DNA from: Verrucomicrobia bacterium UBA1200 | GTDB taxonomy: Bacteria > Verrucomicrobiota > Kiritimatiellia > RFP12 > UBA1067 | DNA length: 24,467 nucleotides | Assembly: GCA_002309765.1 (NCBI GenBank) | Contig: DBXY01000032.1 | Location: 21,191 to 45,657 of the forward strand | Direction: 5' to 3' | Shown: positions 1-9,702 of the stretch, in pieces | Position numbering within the stretch: the stretch's first letter is position 1 | Layout: each line of letters opens with the position of its first letter | Position numbers and translations under genes: made by a program | The notes under the pieces: generated by a model | Told to the model about the DNA's origin: nothing | What the model saw: only the letters and a program-made list of their open reading frames with translations | The model's database searches: none

Positions 1-505
1 AACAGCAAAGCCAGATACAACAACCAGTCAAACAGCCAAGGCACCGTCAACGGACACAACCAACGCTACGGTCGCTAAGACCGCCAAGCCACAGGCAACA
101 GCCAAGCCAAACACAACAACCAGTCAAGCAGCCAAGGCACCATCAACGGACACAACCAACGCTACAGTCGCTAAAACCACCAAGCCACAGGCAACAGCCA
201 AAACCATAACCCCGACTTCGCAAACTGTGGTAGTACCAAAAACCACCACCGGTAATACGCAAGCAACCAAAACTCTTTCTGAAAAAACAATCAACTTTAT
301 CGCACAGTGTATCCAAGAAGCAGCTGAGGATAATGGATTCTGTTCACTAACTACACTTGGTTCTCTCCTCAACAAAAAGCAACCTGATTTTGACAGCCGG
401 AATTACGGACACACGAAATTGTCAAAACTTTTAAAATCAATTGACCGATTCGAAGTTTCAAGTTCATCATCCCATTGTTCCGTGAAAGACAAGTATGCTA
501 AGTGA
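1..505 (+). CDS. C-terminal part of an OST-HTH/LOTUS domain protein with Thr/Ala/Lys/Pro-rich repeats (5' end outside window)
   Basis: The reading frame is open from the left edge (codons start at base 2) to a TGA at 503-505, so the true start is upstream. The first ~90 visible residues are a low-complexity Thr/Ala/Lys/Pro/Gln-rich linker made of a 32-residue repeat. The last ~70 residues look like an OST-HTH/LOTUS domain: a helix with FIAQCIQEA, then LTTLGSLLNKK, then the typical PDFDSRNYGHTKLSKLL segment. In bacteria this domain usually sits C-terminal to a NYN/LabA-type PIN-like nuclease domain and is thought to bind RNA (family knowledge). The nuclease half would lie outside the window, so the fusion is inferred. 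The gene is more AT-rich than its neighbours and converges on the DUF4139 gene with an 18-base gap. Domain call fairly sure; full architecture unknown. Confidence 0.75.
   Translation, partial: TAKPDTTTSQTAKAPSTDTTNATVAKTAKPQATAKPNTTTSQAAKAPSTDTTNATVAKTTKPQATAKTITPTSQTVVVPKTTTGNTQATKTLSEKTINFIAQCIQEAAEDNGFCSLTTLGSLLNKKQPDFDSRNYGHTKLSKLLKSIDRFEVSSSSSHCSVKDKYAK
2..193 (+). repeat. Two tandem 96-bp in-frame repeats (32-residue units)
   Basis: Bases 2-97 and 98-193 are near-identical 96-bp units in the same frame, and a degenerate third unit begins at 194 (Thr-Ala-Lys again). The two full units differ at only three encoded residues (D/N, T/A, A/T). They encode a hydrophilic, Thr/Ala/Lys/Pro-rich linker without hydrophobic core residues, so a flexible spacer or surface stalk is more likely than a folded domain. 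More copies may lie to the left of the window. Confidence 0.9.
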
Positions 506-523
506 AGCGTTATCGATGTTGGG

Positions 524-2260
524 TCAGATCAACACCCACAACCAATAAGTCAAGGTGAATTCCCGCTTCTCGCCTGGCTGAAGCTCGAACTCCCAGGTCA
601 GGGCACGCTCCAAATTGACGCGGCAATCCTGCGCCGGGAGCGCGCGGTTTTTCGTCGGCGCAATCGACGTCTCTACAATCTCGCCAGAGATCGTTTTCTT
701 TACTATAAGCGACGCTGGGACCTTTCGGAAATTTTGCACGATGAAAGTTCCGGACACAACTTCTTTACGGTAATCCCGGCTCTGGTAGTTAAAACGCTCG
801 TCAGCCTTAAGGGAACTGATTTTTGAAGAGATGGTCTTACCATCTCCGGTCTCGCTGTAGGAACCTTTTACCGAGAGAGCCTTGGTGATCTTCACCAATG
901 TAGTATCGCCGGGATTAGTCCAAGTGCTCTTGGCCTGACCAAGAATCCGGCCAGCCTCCGTAACCTCGATCGGCGCGGTTGTCATCGGGAAAGAGAATGG
1001 GTTGGTGAAACGAACCGCATCCCAAAGGATGGCGGTACCTTGCTCATTATCGTTTTTACGGTTGCGCCCATACTCGTCCCGGCTGTCGCCGACATCCCAA
1101 TCTACGATCCGTTTGATTTCCGACTCTCCGGTGCCGAGCGGTACGGAACGGGTTTCGCCCTTCTTTAGCGACACCTTGCCGATAGACCGGTAATGGATAT
1201 CAGAACCGGCGCCGGACTCGTTCACCGTGAAAGCGGCGGGAGAGACTTCGAATCCATCCACCGCGGCGGAATTCATCATCACGCTTTGCGACATCACGCC
1301 GCTACGCATTCTCGCGCCGCCGATCGCCCAAGGGTCGGCGTTTTCCGCCGCGTTTACCGCGTCACGGTAACGGTTGAAAGACATATCCCAACCGATCAAA
1401 GACGGAACACCCGCATATAGAAGATTGGGGAATCCTGAAATCAGCGACACCTCAGCCTCGTCCCAATCCATAATCTCATTCCTTAGGTCAGCCGTCATGG
1501 TGACTGTTCCCTTATCGTCTTTCAAGTCGAGACGATAAGCGGGAGTCCAAGCCGCCCCTTGCGTAAGATACTGTACGGCATAGGGTTTCGTCGCACCCTC
1601 AAACTTTAGAACCGGAGCCTGTCGTTCGATACCGCAGGCAACCCCGTCTTTCGCGGCGACCGCCACCACGTTCACATCCGGAATAATGACCAAAGACCCC
1701 GTTGCCAAACGCAGGGACAAGTCGGACGATGGCGCTTGTTGAATTGGTTCCTGATAAGCGTAGTAACGCCGTACCGGAGCTTCCGGAGGTTTACGCGCAT
1801 CATGGATGGCGGATACCGTTCCGCTCAGGGTAAAAAGGTTGTCTTTCTCGCCGATTGAAAAGGTCTTAATCCTGACTCCACCGTTTTTTTCGGCATCGGC
1901 AATAGTAGACGAAAGTGTCGGTGCGGCGCGGAAAGTAACCGAGGCCTCACGTCCCGCATAGGTATCAGTCCAGCTGGATAGTACAGATTGGCCGTCCGTG
2001 TCGCGCAAAAGATCCGCCTTGGACGATGTTACAGTTACCGGCTTATCAGCGGAATGCCAAAAAGTTCCGTAAGCGGGACGGCACGCGCCATCCACACGGG
2101 AAACACCTTTGTTATCCGGGGTTATCTGCCGGGTTACCACCGCCAACCCGTTTTTATACAGTCCTACCGACACCACCGGCGCGGGATCCAATTCCGACTG
2201 TTTTACCAAATCCGCCACCGCCACCAGCGGAACAAGAAAAATCATCGCTATCCGTTTCAT
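524..2260 (-). CDS. DUF4139 domain-containing protein, predicted secreted
   Basis: 578 residues. The first ~16 residues (Met-Lys-Arg-Ile, hydrophobic core, Ala-Val-Ala before Asp17) look like a Sec signal peptide, so the mature protein should be outside the cytoplasm. The middle carries the DUF4139 hallmark AAWTPAYRLDL (about residues 236-246), followed by a long beta-rich region and a C-terminal sheet ending in a Trp-rich strand (YWLWVLI). The family's biochemical function is not established. The ATG at 2258-2260 is chosen because AAGGAG lies 6 bases upstream; an in-frame TTG at 2281 precedes that site and is rejected. A sigma70-type promoter lies 40-75 bases upstream. The gene is monocistronic, divergent from sppA and convergent with the LOTUS gene. 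Confidence 0.82.
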   Translation of the reverse strand: MKRIAMIFLVPLVAVADLVKQSELDPAPVVSVGLYKNGLAVVTRQITPDNKGVSRVDGACRPAYGTFWHSADKPVTVTSSKADLLRDTDGQSVLSSWTDTYAGREASVTFRAAPTLSSTIADAEKNGGVRIKTFSIGEKDNLFTLSGTVSAIHDARKPPEAPVRRYYAYQEPIQQAPSSDLSLRLATGSLVIIPDVNVVAVAAKDGVACGIERQAPVLKFEGATKPYAVQYLTQGAAWTPAYRLDLKDDKGTVTMTADLRNEIMDWDEAEVSLISGFPNLLYAGVPSLIGWDMSFNRYRDAVNAAENADPWAIGGARMRSGVMSQSVMMNSAAVDGFEVSPAAFTVNESGAGSDIHYRSIGKVSLKKGETRSVPLGTGESEIKRIVDWDVGDSRDEYGRNRKNDNEQGTAILWDAVRFTNPFSFPMTTAPIEVTEAGRILGQAKSTWTNPGDTTLVKITKALSVKGSYSETGDGKTISSKISSLKADERFNYQSRDYRKEVVSGTFIVQNFRKVPASLIVKKTISGEIVETSIAPTKNRALPAQDCRVNLERALTWEFELQPGEKREFTLTYWLWVLI

Positions 2261-2307
2261 TACATACTCCTTACCAACCAATAACCGTTCAACATTTCAC
2301 ATTATGA

Positions 2308-2336
2308 ATTATACGCTTTTTAGCGTTTTAAGTCAA
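2308..2336 (-). promoter_or_regulatory. Sigma70-type promoter of the DUF4139 gene
   Basis: On the minus strand a -35 TTGACT (plus-strand 2331-2336) and a perfect -10 TATAAT (2308-2313) are separated by exactly 17 bases. Transcription would begin near 2301, about 40 bases before the ATG. The spacer holds a 5-bp inverted repeat, ACGCT-4-AGCGT (2313-2326), which could be a hairpin or an operator half-site pair. Confidence 0.8.
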
Positions 2337-2381
2337 GCCGCCGGCTAACATTCTCCGGCACATAAAATATTACTGCGAACA

Positions 2382-2411
2382 TTGACTTTTTTTTGCGGGA
2401 TATGATAAAAT
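2382..2411 (+). promoter_or_regulatory. Probable sigma70-type promoter of sppA
   Basis: TTGACT (2382-2387) and TAAAAT (2406-2411) are separated by 18 bases in an AT-rich stretch upstream of sppA. An overlapping TATGAT at 2401 is spaced too closely (13 bases) to use this -35. It is divergent from the DUF4139 promoter, with about 45 bases between the two -35 boxes. Confidence 0.6.
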
Positions 2412-2443
2412 AATATCGATTTTCAATTAGAGGAGAATAGCCA

Positions 2444-3529
2444 ATGGAATCAACGGACGAAGCTGTGGTGGAAGATGCTGTTGTTGAAGAAACTACGGTT
2501 AGGGTGAACACCCCACCGCCGAATAAAAAAAAGCATGGTTGCGGATTTGGGTGCCTTATTACGTTTTTAATCATTCTTGCGGGGTTGGTGATATTAGGGG
2601 CTTTTTCCAAGCAACTTAAAGAGCGTTTTCCGGACATCTTCGAATCTAATCCGCAAGGCTCTGCTGGAGAAGACGAGTTCCCCGACTTTGAAGAAGTATG
2701 GTCGGCCGGTGAAGGTGACGTCAACGTGGTGCGCATCCCGATTACCGGGATGATTATGCTGGGAGAGAATTCGCCTTGGATGATTAACACCACGGAATTC
2801 GCGCTTCGCGCCATCCGCCGTGCCACTTTAGACGAAGACATCTCCGGCATCCTGTTGGAAGTTGACAGCGGAGGCGGAGGCGTCACCGCCAGTGACATCA
2901 TCTACCACGCGCTGAAGCAATTCAAGGCAGCAAAAGAGGGTCGGGTGGTTGTGGCCATCATGGGTGACACCGCAGCTTCGGGGGCCTACTACATCTCTTT
3001 GGCGGCGGATTACATCATCGCCCACCCCACCACCATCACGGGGTCGATCGGCGTAATTATGCAGAGTTACAACGTGTCCCAACTCGCGCAAAAGCTGGGT
3101 GTGTCCGATGTAACCGTAAGATCCGGGGAAAACAAGGATCTGCTGAACGCCTTCCAACCGGTTTCCAATGCGCATAAAGAGATTATCCAAGAGACCGTAA
3201 ACGCGATGTACGAACGTTTTGCCGGACTGGTGGCCGAGAACCGCAAACTGCCGTTAAGCAAAGTTAAACAGCTTGCGGACGGGCGGATCTTCACCAGTGA
3301 ACAGGCCAAAGCCAACGGACTTATCGATGAAATCGGTTATATCGAGGATGCCTACAGCAAGCTGGCCGAACTGCTTGACGAAAAATCGGTTTGCATCTAC
3401 CGTTACCAGGAGCGCGAAAATTTTTTAAATTTTTTAAAGCGCCCGAAATACGGATTAAGCACCGAATTGCAAAATCTGTTAAAAGAGCGCGGGCCGCAAC
3501 TCCAGTACCGTTGGAATCCGGGGCTGTAA
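2444..3529 (+). CDS. sppA: Signal peptide peptidase SppA-type serine protease (S49)
   Basis: 361 residues, the short one-domain form. A Pro/Lys-rich N-terminus leads into one membrane anchor (about 33-54), then the S49 fold. Family hallmarks are seen: ISGILLEVDSGGGGVTAS (about 133-150), the nucleophile Ser179 in DTAASGAYYIS, and a Lys at 231 in GENKDLL. The 52-residue Ser-to-Lys distance matches the catalytic dyad of short SppA proteins. By family knowledge it degrades signal peptides remaining in the membrane. The start is supported by AGGAG 8 bases upstream. The 3' end carries two T6A heptamers in the slippery register, and the CBM9-like gene starts 5 bases after the stop, so the two are probably co-translated. 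Confidence 0.92.
   Translation: MESTDEAVVEDAVVEETTVRVNTPPPNKKKHGCGFGCLITFLIILAGLVILGAFSKQLKERFPDIFESNPQGSAGEDEFPDFEEVWSAGEGDVNVVRIPITGMIMLGENSPWMINTTEFALRAIRRATLDEDISGILLEVDSGGGGVTASDIIYHALKQFKAAKEGRVVVAIMGDTAASGAYYISLAADYIIAHPTTITGSIGVIMQSYNVSQLAQKLGVSDVTVRSGENKDLLNAFQPVSNAHKEIIQETVNAMYERFAGLVAENRKLPLSKVKQLADGRIFTSEQAKANGLIDEIGYIEDAYSKLAELLDEKSVCIYRYQERENFLNFLKRPKYGLSTELQNLLKERGPQLQYRWNPGL
3408..3436 (+). promoter_or_regulatory. Candidate programmed -1 frameshift site in sppA
   Basis: Two copies of T-TTT-TTA lie at 3421-3427 and 3430-3436. In both, the sppA zero frame reads TTT then TTA (codons 327-328 and 330-331), which is the exact register of the classical U-UUU-UUA slippery heptamer. 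AGGAG at 3408-3412 lies 8 bases before the first heptamer, similar to the internal Shine-Dalgarno stimulator of dnaX. The -1 frame is open from at least 3391 to 4179 and contains the CBM9-like gene. No convincing close downstream hairpin is visible. This is a prediction, not a demonstrated site. Confidence 0.4.
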
Positions 3530-3534
3530 CCCAA

Positions 3535-4179
3535 ATGCCGACGTACCGTGTAAACGCGATCACTGACACCGACTTGGCAAAGGTCGATTTCGAAGCCGCC
3601 GAAACTGGCAACGTGTCCAACCGGCGGCCGGAATCGTCCGACCACACGCCAACCGTAAAGTTCCGGGTTTTGCGCGGACAGAAATTCCTATACGTGCGAT
3701 TCGACGTCAACGACCGTTACGTGCGCTCGGTGCAGACGGAATTCAACAGTCCGGTTTGCACCGACAGTTGCGTGGAATTTTTTGTTGAACCTAAACCAGG
3801 ACGGGGATATTTTAATTTCGAGATCAACGCCGGGGGGACCCTCCTCTGCTCACACATCGTGGACCCGACCCGGACTCCGAACGGCCTTGCGAAATTCACC
3901 GCCTTAACGCCTGATGAGTGCCGAACGGTGGAAATAATTTCAACTATGCCACGAACGGTTGATCCGGAAATTACCGATCCGATCCAGTGGTCGGTACGTT
4001 ACCGCATCCCGCTCGCGATTTTCGAACAGCACATCGGCGAAGTGGATTTCGACCATCCGTGGCGGGCGAATTTCTACAAATGCGGAGACAAAACTTCGCA
4101 TCCGCACTGGTTAAGCTGGTCTCCGGTGACGGCATTGAACTTCCATCTTCCCGAATGTTTCGGGACGCTGGAGTTTTGA
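3535..4179 (+). CDS. Carbohydrate-binding family 9-like protein
   Basis: 214 residues. The beta-sandwich pattern resembles CBM9-like proteins: FLYVRFDVNDRYV near 63-75, CTDSCVEFFVEP near 87-98, FNFEINAGGTLL near 105-116, and an aromatic C-terminus WRANFYKCGD...HPHWLSWSP. These modules bind sugars or are attached to glycosidases (family knowledge); no catalytic residues are apparent. There is no signal peptide, so on its own it should be cytoplasmic. The start is the first in-frame ATG after the sppA stop, 5 bases away, with only a weak GGGG upstream, suggesting translational coupling. The same frame stays open back to 3391, inside sppA and past the slippery sites, so an SppA fusion is possible. 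A 6-bp hairpin at 4150-4164 lies within the 3' end. Confidence 0.75.
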   Translation: MPTYRVNAITDTDLAKVDFEAAETGNVSNRRPESSDHTPTVKFRVLRGQKFLYVRFDVNDRYVRSVQTEFNSPVCTDSCVEFFVEPKPGRGYFNFEINAGGTLLCSHIVDPTRTPNGLAKFTALTPDECRTVEIISTMPRTVDPEITDPIQWSVRYRIPLAIFEQHIGEVDFDHPWRANFYKCGDKTSHPHWLSWSPVTALNFHLPECFGTLEF

Positions 4180-4225
4180 CCGCGGTAAAGCATCAGAAGC
4201 GGGAAGCGGAAGTTTCCTAAACGAC

Positions 4226-4711
4226 TCAATCTGCATCCCGCCGCAAATTCACCGACATTGCGATTTCCGGGCAGGTAAACGGGTTGGCATGTTTGGTGCA
4301 ATTTATGCACCCCATGTACAACTTGTGCATGATTTGCGTTTTAGGAATAACCTTAAAGCCCAGCGTGGAAAAAAACTCCGGGGCGAAGGTCAGAACAATA
4401 GCGTGCGGCGGCTCGAAGACCTTGATCTTCGCCATCACCGCCTTAATTAATTCGGTGCCAATGTGGCGGCGGCGGTACTCTTCGGCGACCGCCACCGACT
4501 GGATTTCCGCCGTGGCCCGCTCGGGGAAACCGATTTCGGGCCACAGTTGGAACGACGCGCAACCGACCAGCTTGCCGTCCATTTCGCAAACCACAAAACG
4601 ATCGATATTCTGGATGATATCGCCCAAGGGACGGCCGATCAGGTCGTCCCGATGGGCGCGTATCAATTCAAAAATACCGATTGAGTCTTTCAGGGTTGCG
4701 TGACGAATCAT
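4226..4711 (-). CDS. GNAT acetyltransferase, ArgA-like (probable N-acetylglutamate synthase type)
   Basis: 161 residues. The GNAT core is evident: strands around FVVCEMDGKLVGCASFQLW (39-57), AEIQSVAVAEEYRRRHIGTELI (68-89) with the acetyl-CoA pyrophosphate-binding loop, and FFSTLGFKVI (113-122). The C-terminus has a Cys cluster (Cys135, Cys138, Cys147) followed by PEIAM, typical of the short single-domain ArgA-like group, which acetylates glutamate at the first step of arginine synthesis. Substrate is inferred from that resemblance only. It lies 17 bases after ppdK, and its AGGAG site (11 bases before the ATG) overlaps the end of ppdK, so it is probably the last gene of that unit. No obvious terminator follows. 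Confidence 0.72.
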   Translation of the reverse strand: MIRHATLKDSIGIFELIRAHRDDLIGRPLGDIIQNIDRFVVCEMDGKLVGCASFQLWPEIGFPERATAEIQSVAVAEEYRRRHIGTELIKAVMAKIKVFEPPHAIVLTFAPEFFSTLGFKVIPKTQIMHKLYMGCINCTKHANPFTCPEIAMSVNLRRDAD

Positions 4712-4728
4712 CGCTGACCGTGCTCCTT

Positions 4729-7404
<2,676 letters not shown>

Positions 7405-7417
7405 TAATCATCATCTC

Positions 7418-8551
7418 CTATTGGTTAACGTGAAAAATCCTCAACATCCGCGTCAAAGCGGATGGCTTCATCTCAACCGCGCCACGCGGGCACGCCTCGT
7501 GGCAGCAAGCGCAACTTATACAGTCGCGTTTTTTCAACACCGGACGGCGAGCCTTTCCGCCCGTCAGACTCAACGCCTGTTTCGGGCAAGCCGACACACA
7601 CCGTCCGCACCCTATGCACCGGCCATAATCAAACGCCGGACGCACCCAAACCATATTGCCCGTCCAACGCACCAGCCAATTCGGCAAGTGATCGATGGAG
7701 CAAAGCCCGGACGGCACCTCAAATCCGCCGACCTTCGGGACATCGCCCATCAGCTCCACCTCGTCCGCCGCCACGCCGCATCCGGACAAATACGGCACCC
7801 GGGCAGGATCGACCGCCAGAACCCGGCACAACGCGTAATCCAACGCAAACGGGCTCTCCGCCGCCGCCAAAAAGCCCATCGGAAGCGGGTAGCCGTTAGA
7901 CGGGCCTTCGCCGGACATCCCGACCACGCCGTCGGCGATACTCACCGATGGCGGCAACCGCCGCCAAATTTCCTGAAGCAACCGCGCAAAATCGCGGTTC
8001 TTGGAAAAGAACTTATGCAACTCGGTTTTCGCCGGGCCGGGCACGGTGCCGTAAACATTCTTAACCGCCGCCGAAAGCCGGGTGATAAAATGGCTCTTGA
8101 CTTTCGGGAGGTTAACCACCAGTTCGGCATCCAGCGCCTCGCCGGCCATCACCACCGTGTGATCCACGCCATCAGAACCAGCCAACTCAAAAACCGCGCG
8201 GGCCGACTGCTCAAAGGAGACCAGCGGAACCTGTTCGTCGGAGCAAACCGCGGAAATTCCAGTCCGATCCCACACCTGCTGCAGCTTGAGCACATTTTGC
8301 GGGCTGTCACCCACCGTCACCCGCGCCCCGAACCGCTTCAACCTTCGCACTACCTGGCGCAAGAGTTCCGGATGGGTGGTTACCGCCTGTTCGGGCAGAC
8401 GGTCGGTAAGCATATTCGGCTTCACCAGAACACGGCGTCCCGAAAAACGGGACCCGGCAAGGTATGGCGACGCCGAGAAAAGCTCATCAACCGCCACAGG
8501 CAACCGCTCTGCATAGTCGGTACAGGAAACAAAATCAACCCGTTGCACCAT
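7418..8551 (-). CDS. DUF362 domain protein with C-terminal double 4Fe-4S ferredoxin domain
   Basis: 377 residues. The N-terminal DUF362 region includes VLVKPNMLTD, THPELLRQVVRRLKRFGA, VTVGDSP, and LVVNLPKVKSHFITRLSAAVKNVYGTVPG. The C-terminus has two clusters, C-I-G-C-G-R-C-x3-C-P and C-I-S-C-A-C-C-x3-C-P, as in 2[4Fe-4S] ferredoxins. The family is thought to be redox-active, but substrate and partner are not established. The ATG at 8549-8551 is preferred for its GGGAG 8 bases upstream; an in-frame GTG at 8611 exists without better support. It lies 13 bases before ppdK, so the two are co-transcribed, and it follows the terminator after rpsG. Confidence 0.88.
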   Translation of the reverse strand: MVQRVDFVSCTDYAERLPVAVDELFSASPYLAGSRFSGRRVLVKPNMLTDRLPEQAVTTHPELLRQVVRRLKRFGARVTVGDSPQNVLKLQQVWDRTGISAVCSDEQVPLVSFEQSARAVFELAGSDGVDHTVVMAGEALDAELVVNLPKVKSHFITRLSAAVKNVYGTVPGPAKTELHKFFSKNRDFARLLQEIWRRLPPSVSIADGVVGMSGEGPSNGYPLPMGFLAAAESPFALDYALCRVLAVDPARVPYLSGCGVAADEVELMGDVPKVGGFEVPSGLCSIDHLPNWLVRWTGNMVWVRPAFDYGRCIGCGRCVSACPKQALSLTGGKARRPVLKKRDCISCACCHEACPRGAVEMKPSALTRMLRIFHVNQ

Positions 8552-8606
8552 GTCGGCGGCTCCCTTAAAACAAACAACGAACAACAGGCCGAACCAACCA
8601 TTTTCC

Positions 8607-8625
8607 GCCACCGCAAAGCCGTGGC
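8607..8625 (-). other. Small inverted repeat upstream of the DUF362 gene
   Basis: A 5-bp stem GCCAC/GTGGC with a 9-base loop sits about 55 bases upstream of the DUF362 start, between that gene and the rpsG terminator. No strong promoter was recognised in this 164-base gap, so read-through from rpsG or a weak promoter must drive the DUF362-ppdK-GNAT unit. Confidence 0.3.
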
Positions 8626-8662
8626 AAGTTATCCGAAACTGCTATCCGCTGTTTACCAACAA

Positions 8663-8689
8663 ACCCGGCGGGTTTCACGCCCGTCGGGT
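8663..8689 (-). terminator. Probable Rho-independent terminator after rpsG
   Basis: On the minus strand a 10-bp stem (arms 8663-8672 and 8680-8689, one G-U pair, 7-base loop) is followed by TTGTTGG. It lies 27 bases past the rpsG stop. The T tract is weak, so termination may be partial, allowing read-through into the DUF362 gene. Confidence 0.65.
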
Positions 8690-8715
8690 CGCCAAAGCGA
8701 AAAATTATCCGCCGA

Positions 8716-9186
8716 TTACCACGCGTAGTGCGCGAACGCCTTGTTGGCCTGCGCCATCTTGTGCGTATCGTCGCGCTTCTTGATCACGTTGCCCTGCTCG
8801 TTGAAAGCGTCGATCAACTCCAAGGCAACCGCATTCGGCATCGGCATGCCGCGGCGGGCGCTGGCATACTGGGTCATCCAGCGGAGCGCCAACGACAACT
8901 GGCGGGTCGGACGGATCTCGACCGGGACCGGGTAAGTCGTACCGCCAACGCGGCGGGATTTGACTTCCACTTTCGGCTTCATGTTGGCGATCGCCTTGTC
9001 CATGACCTCAATCGGGTCCTTGCCGGTCTTCTCGCGCAACACTTCAATCGCTCCATAAACAATGCGTTCGGCCGTGGTCTTCTTGCCACTCTTCATCAAC
9101 GCGCGAACCACGCGGGCGACCAACTCACTGTTGTACTTAGGGTCAACGGGCTGCACCCGTTTCACTGCTCTACGCCGTCTTGCCAT
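8716..9186 (-). CDS. rpsG: 30S ribosomal protein S7
   Basis: 156 residues, the normal length. It shows the S7 pattern MARRRRAVKR, YNSELVARVVRALMKSGKKTTAERIVYGA, ESKSRRVGG-like VEVKSRRVGGTTYPVPVEI, and ALRWMTQYASAR. S7 nucleates assembly of the 30S head by binding the 3' domain of 16S rRNA. It follows rpsL by 12 bases, as in the str operon. Unlike the classical str operon, the next gene is not fusA but, after a terminator, a DUF362 gene. Confidence 0.98.
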   Translation of the reverse strand: MARRRRAVKRVQPVDPKYNSELVARVVRALMKSGKKTTAERIVYGAIEVLREKTGKDPIEVMDKAIANMKPKVEVKSRRVGGTTYPVPVEIRPTRQLSLALRWMTQYASARRGMPMPNAVALELIDAFNEQGNVIKKRDDTHKMAQANKAFAHYAW

Positions 9187-9198
9187 ATCTGGGGCCTC

Positions 9199-9579
9199 TT
9201 ACTTTTCTTTCTTCTGACGCTTCATGCCATACTTTGAGCGGCTGCGGTTACGGCCGTTCACGCCGAGGCTGTCGAGACAACCGCGGACAATATGGTAACG
9301 CACACCAGGAAGATCCTTCACACGGCCGCCACGCACCAGAACCACGCTGTGCTCCTGGAGGTTGTGCCCCTCGCCGGGGATGTAGGCCGTAACTTCATAA
9401 CCCGTGGTCAAACGGACACGGGCAACTTTACGCAAAGCCGAGTTCGGCTTTTTGGGGGTCTGGGTCTTGACAACCAGACACACGCCACGGCGCTGAGGAC
9501 ACGCCTTCAACGCGGGCGACTTGCTCTTCTTCGCAACCGGGGTACGCCCTTTGCGAACTAACTGGTTAATTGTCGGCAT
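9199..9579 (-). CDS. rpsL: 30S ribosomal protein S12
   Basis: 126 residues. The decoding-centre loops are canonical: TPKKPNSALRKVARVRLT (41-58) and VRGGRVKDLPGVRYHIVRG (82-100). Lys43 and Lys88 are both Lys, the streptomycin-sensitive state, and Asp89 is the residue that is methylthiolated in many bacteria. GAAGGAT precedes the ATG with good spacing. A strong promoter lies 40-70 bases upstream, so rpsL is the first gene of a short str operon. Confidence 0.98.
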   Translation of the reverse strand: MPTINQLVRKGRTPVAKKSKSPALKACPQRRGVCLVVKTQTPKKPNSALRKVARVRLTTGYEVTAYIPGEGHNLQEHSVVLVRGGRVKDLPGVRYHIVRGCLDSLGVNGRNRSRSKYGMKRQKKEK

Positions 9580-9618
9580 ATAATGCTTATCCTTCTAACT
9601 CAAACAAAACGAAACTTG

Positions 9619-9647
9619 ATTTTATCACATCAACCGCGGGCGTTCAA
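9619..9647 (-). promoter_or_regulatory. Sigma70-type promoter of rpsL-rpsG
   Basis: On the minus strand, TTGAAC (plus-strand 9642-9647) and TAAAAT (9619-9624) are separated by exactly 17 bases. The predicted start lies near 9612, giving a leader of about 33 bases before rpsL. The region between it and the upstream gene holds A/T tracts capable of a weak GCAAAAA/TTTTTGC hairpin, which is not convincing as a terminator. Confidence 0.75.
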
Positions 9648-9702
9648 GTGCTAAATGCAAAAAAATCAAGCTTTTTGCAAAAAAACTGTCGAAAAGGGCG
9701 GA

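Noticed and set aside
2..193. Tandem repeats at the left edge as a CRISPR array
   Set aside because: Units are contiguous without unique spacers, are in frame, and encode a low-complexity protein linker.
4150..4164. CCCGAA/TTCGGG hairpin near the end of the CBM9-like gene as a terminator
   Set aside because: It lies inside the coding region with no T tract directly after it; probably incidental.
7421..8728. 435-codon open frame opposite the DUF362 gene
   Set aside because: Rich in Arg, His and Pro, no domain, fully antisense to a gene with clear ferredoxin motifs.
9655..9702. A/T-rich hairpin downstream of the membrane protein gene as a terminator
   Set aside because: The stem is almost all A-T pairs and several alternative foldings compete, so termination cannot be supported.
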